DNA of 64,000 nt from Proales similis (lineage: Eukaryota; Rotifera; Eurotatoria; Ploima; Proalidae). The notes under the pieces were generated by a model. That model saw only the letters and a list, made by a program, of their open reading frames with translations, did no database searches and had not been told where the DNA came from. How positions within the stretch are numbered: position 1 is the first letter of the stretch; each line of letters starts with the position of its first letter. This document shows, piece by piece, positions 61,939-64,000 of the stretch. The translations under genes were made by a program, and so were the position numbers. The stretch spans positions 2,108,001 to 2,172,000 of the forward strand of contig JAGVRJ010000003.1 in the NCBI GenBank assembly GCA_019059635.1, written 5' to 3'.

Positions 61939-62748
61939 ATGTCCAGCATAGCTCAAGCGCGAATTAAACGCGAGTTTAAAGAAGTAGTCACCAGTGACGA
62001 GGTTGAGCCATCTCAATTTCTAACATTAATCATCAGATTCGTCCGTTTGATCTCGATTGCTTTTTTTAGTTGAGTAAATGCAAAATCAAGCTCGAACTTC
62101 TAAACGATAATTTTAACGAGCTTAGAGGCGAAATAGCTGGCCCAGACGGCACTCCTGTAATCTAACCTGTTGCTTATGTCCGACTAATCTCTCAACTTAC
62201 ACAAGCCTGTTTGATTACTAGTACGAAGGCGGCACTTTCGAGCTCGAGATCAACATTCCCGAAACTTATCCGTTCAATCCGCCCAAAGTGAAATTTTTGA
62301 CCAAAATATGGCATCCGAACATAAGCAGCGTGACAGGAGTCATATGCCTTGACATTCTCAAAGACCAATGGGCTGCAGCAATGACCCTTCGAACAGTTCT
62401 GCTCTCGCTCCAAGCTCTGCTGGCTGCGGCCGAACCAGATGATCCGCAAGACGCAGTGGTAGCCAAGCAGTACAAGAACAGCCATCCGGTGTATGTGAAA
62501 ACGGCTCGACACTGGACTAACGTTTACGCCGGCTCCACTCATGCAGCTGAGCCCGACTGCGATGCCAAAGTGATGCAGCTGGTCGAAATGGGCTTTGACA
62601 AGGTAAGTCGTTGTTCAAAAAATCATTTTCAAAACCTTCAAGATCATTTTCGAATTGCGATTTAAAAAAAAAAAAGGAAAAGTCGCGAGTAGCACTCTCC
62701 TCCAACTCATGGAATGTTGAACAAGCGATTGAGAGCCTCTACAACTAG
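61939..62748 (+). CDS. UBE2K: Ubiquitin-conjugating enzyme E2-25K
   Basis: E2 enzyme that builds Lys48-linked chains. Exons 61939-62001, 62070-62156, 62222-62602 and 62677-62748 sum to 200 residues, the same as human. The UBC fold contains [40 protein letters not shown] and the active-site segment [20 protein letters not shown] (Cys in VICLD). The C-terminal UBA domain starts at [11 protein letters not shown] and ends [15 protein letters not shown]. The last intron has a 12-A acceptor (AAAAAAAG). Confidence 0.97.
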
Positions 62749-63305
62749 ACCATTCTGATTGATTCAAGATCGACTTGGCACGGATTTGAATTTATTTTTA
62801 CTTGAACATTTTATTGCAGAATTCATTTGTCGCCTTGACAAATAAAAAGCTCTACTCATCATCCAGATAGAATTTATTTTAAATTAAATTAGACACAGAC
62901 AATAAGAAAATAAGAGAGCGCAATGAGCAGTCACTACAGTGGCAGGGGAAATCCCCCAGGCACCTGTTAGGACCTCGTCGAACGGGCGATGCGATGAGGC
63001 GAAACTTTTTATTAATCAAAAATTCATTGGAAAATGAACAACTCGACAACTAATCGGCAAACATGGCACATAAGATTGTTGGCGAAAATAGAGCGGTGAT
63101 TAAAATTTTGATTTTAAATTTGGCCGCTTTAGTTTTGCAATGTATGTATTTGAAAGGTGCAGTTTGATTGAGCCCATTAATGCCCAGTTGTCATGACTTG
63201 AGCCAGGTTTTATTGAGGTGCTCAACTTAAAGGCCAATTTGCTTCATCTATATTAAAATTAGAGGACGCAATCAAATATTGTCATTGATCGACTGTTGCC
63301 AAGAA
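62749..63305. other. Spacer between UBE2K and fucokinase gene
   Basis: About 560 nt, AT-rich, with UBE2K 3' UTR signals (AATAAA near 62842). No exon was found that could encode the missing N-terminal part of the fucokinase. Confidence 0.4.
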
Positions 63306-64000
63306 ATGAGCAGAAATCATTCGACCGAATTAGACAAAATCAAATTCTACAAGTCTCTGGATGAAGGTTTGATCTGTTTGCTCGCAAGCGAGTGCAAGCT
63401 GCTGCAAATAATTTTTGAAATTCTAGAGGCGTACGCAAGTTCAAATGATCTGATCGCTCTGCCACGTTTAATGTGTCTAATTGCGATCAAACTGAGAGAG
63501 AATGCCTCTGAGGAAGCTAAAACAAACACCCGATTGGACGCAAAGCTCGATTGGCTTCGTTTAGCCGAGCTCATCGAGAATGGGGATCACTTGATTGCAA
63601 TCAAAGAGCTGGCTCGTATCCGTGATCAGAGTCCGTTCGATTCAGATCATTTAGTTATGACAGCATCCTTATACGAGTCTGCCATGCTAGGTTTTATTAA
63701 GAAAGCAACTGCTTGTCTAGAACATCATCAAGTAAAAGCGCCTTATCAATTATGCATGAAAATTTAATCGAACGTTCAAGTCTCAAGTTAATCAAAACAA
63801 CAAAAAGTTCAGAGAGAGTGCCTCCTCTCACTGGTTGGTGCGTTGTTCAATCACCCGCCCGACTGGATTTGGCCGGAGCATGGACCGACATGACTCCGAT
63901 TACTTTCGAAGGCAGCAATGTAACTAACGTGGCCTTGGAGATCAACGGCTGCAAGCCAATCACTTGTCGAGCACGGATCGTCAAAGAAGAGAAACTCGCA
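63306..64000 (+). CDS. L-fucokinase (FCSK-like), cut by window end
   Basis: Enzyme of the GDP-fucose salvage pathway that phosphorylates L-fucose. The first visible exon (from ATG 63306, possibly open upstream) encodes a helical region ending SAMLGFIKKATACLEHHQ. A 56-nt intron (GTAAAAG to TCTCAAG) then joins in phase to LIKTTKSSERVPPLTGWCVV and the GHMP-kinase start QSPARLDLAGAWTDMTP with CKPITCRARIV. This matches remembered human FCSK (PARVDLAGGWSDTPP, RRPIGARARRI). The catalytic GHMP core lies beyond the window. The ~500-residue N-terminal fucokinase/pyrophosphorylase-like domain of vertebrate FCSK is not seen upstream. Confidence 0.8.

Overview
This is nuclear DNA of a small-genome bilaterian invertebrate. 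About 22 protein genes sit in 64 kb. Most are split by very short introns (usually 58-71 nt, GT-AG, often with A-rich acceptors) and lie on both strands. Nothing prokaryotic, viral, organellar or transposon-like was recognised. The gene set (p160 coactivator, neuralized, brat-type TRIM-NHL, kazrin, RDL/GRD-like anion channel, fucokinase, TFIIH p44, PIBF1/CEP90) is metazoan. Kazrin plus the compact introns hints at a spiralian such as a miniature annelid or rotifer, but this is inference and the species was not identified.

Layout. 1-2870 (-): 3' -truncated p160/NCoA (taiman-like) coactivator. 4734-6651 (+): mitochondrial DnaJ (DNAJA3/Tid) with two competing last exons. 6831-8436 (-): secreted alpha/beta hydrolase. 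8596-9055 (-) and 9495-9818 (+): two divergent small membrane proteins. 10057-14555 (+): diaphanous formin. 15598-17835 (+): intronless 745-aa orphan. 19802-22326 (+): GABA/glycine-type chloride channel. 22627-23187 (-): neuronal calcium sensor. 23869-26022 (-): neuralized E3 ligase. 26459-26692 (+): 77-aa tail-anchored microprotein. 27214-30087 (-): PIBF1/CEP90. 30408-32035 (-): GTF2H2. 33031-35976 (+): brat-like TRIM-NHL. 37070-38396 (-): RNase H2A. 39551-40780 (+): Het-C/VWA7-like secreted protein. 41235-45148 (-): kazrin.

48145-50593 (+): ribosomal proteins S3A and L9. Two S3A introns appear to carry snoRNAs: a box C/D RNA whose guide matches the 18S decoding-region sequence, and an H/ACA RNA. 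51963-55078 (+): LONRF ubiquitin ligase. 55693-58107: a head-to-head pair of M6PR/ATG27-like receptors whose last exons and introns are about 98% identical while the rest has diverged. 58282-60668 (-): CDKL kinase. 61939-62748 (+): UBE2K. 63306-end (+): L-fucokinase, cut by the window edge.

The genes do not form a pathway. Ubiquitin-linked genes are frequent (neuralized, TRIM-NHL, LONRF, UBE2K), but each is a standard conserved animal gene and the proximity is probably chance. The least expected observations are the snoRNA-bearing S3A introns, the gene-conversion tract in the receptor pair, the in-phase alternative last exons of the DnaJ gene, the Ser at channel position 2', the purine-rich splice acceptors, and several unrecognised small or orphan proteins. 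Exon limits were read by eye from splice sites, reading phase and remembered family sequences; no search was run.
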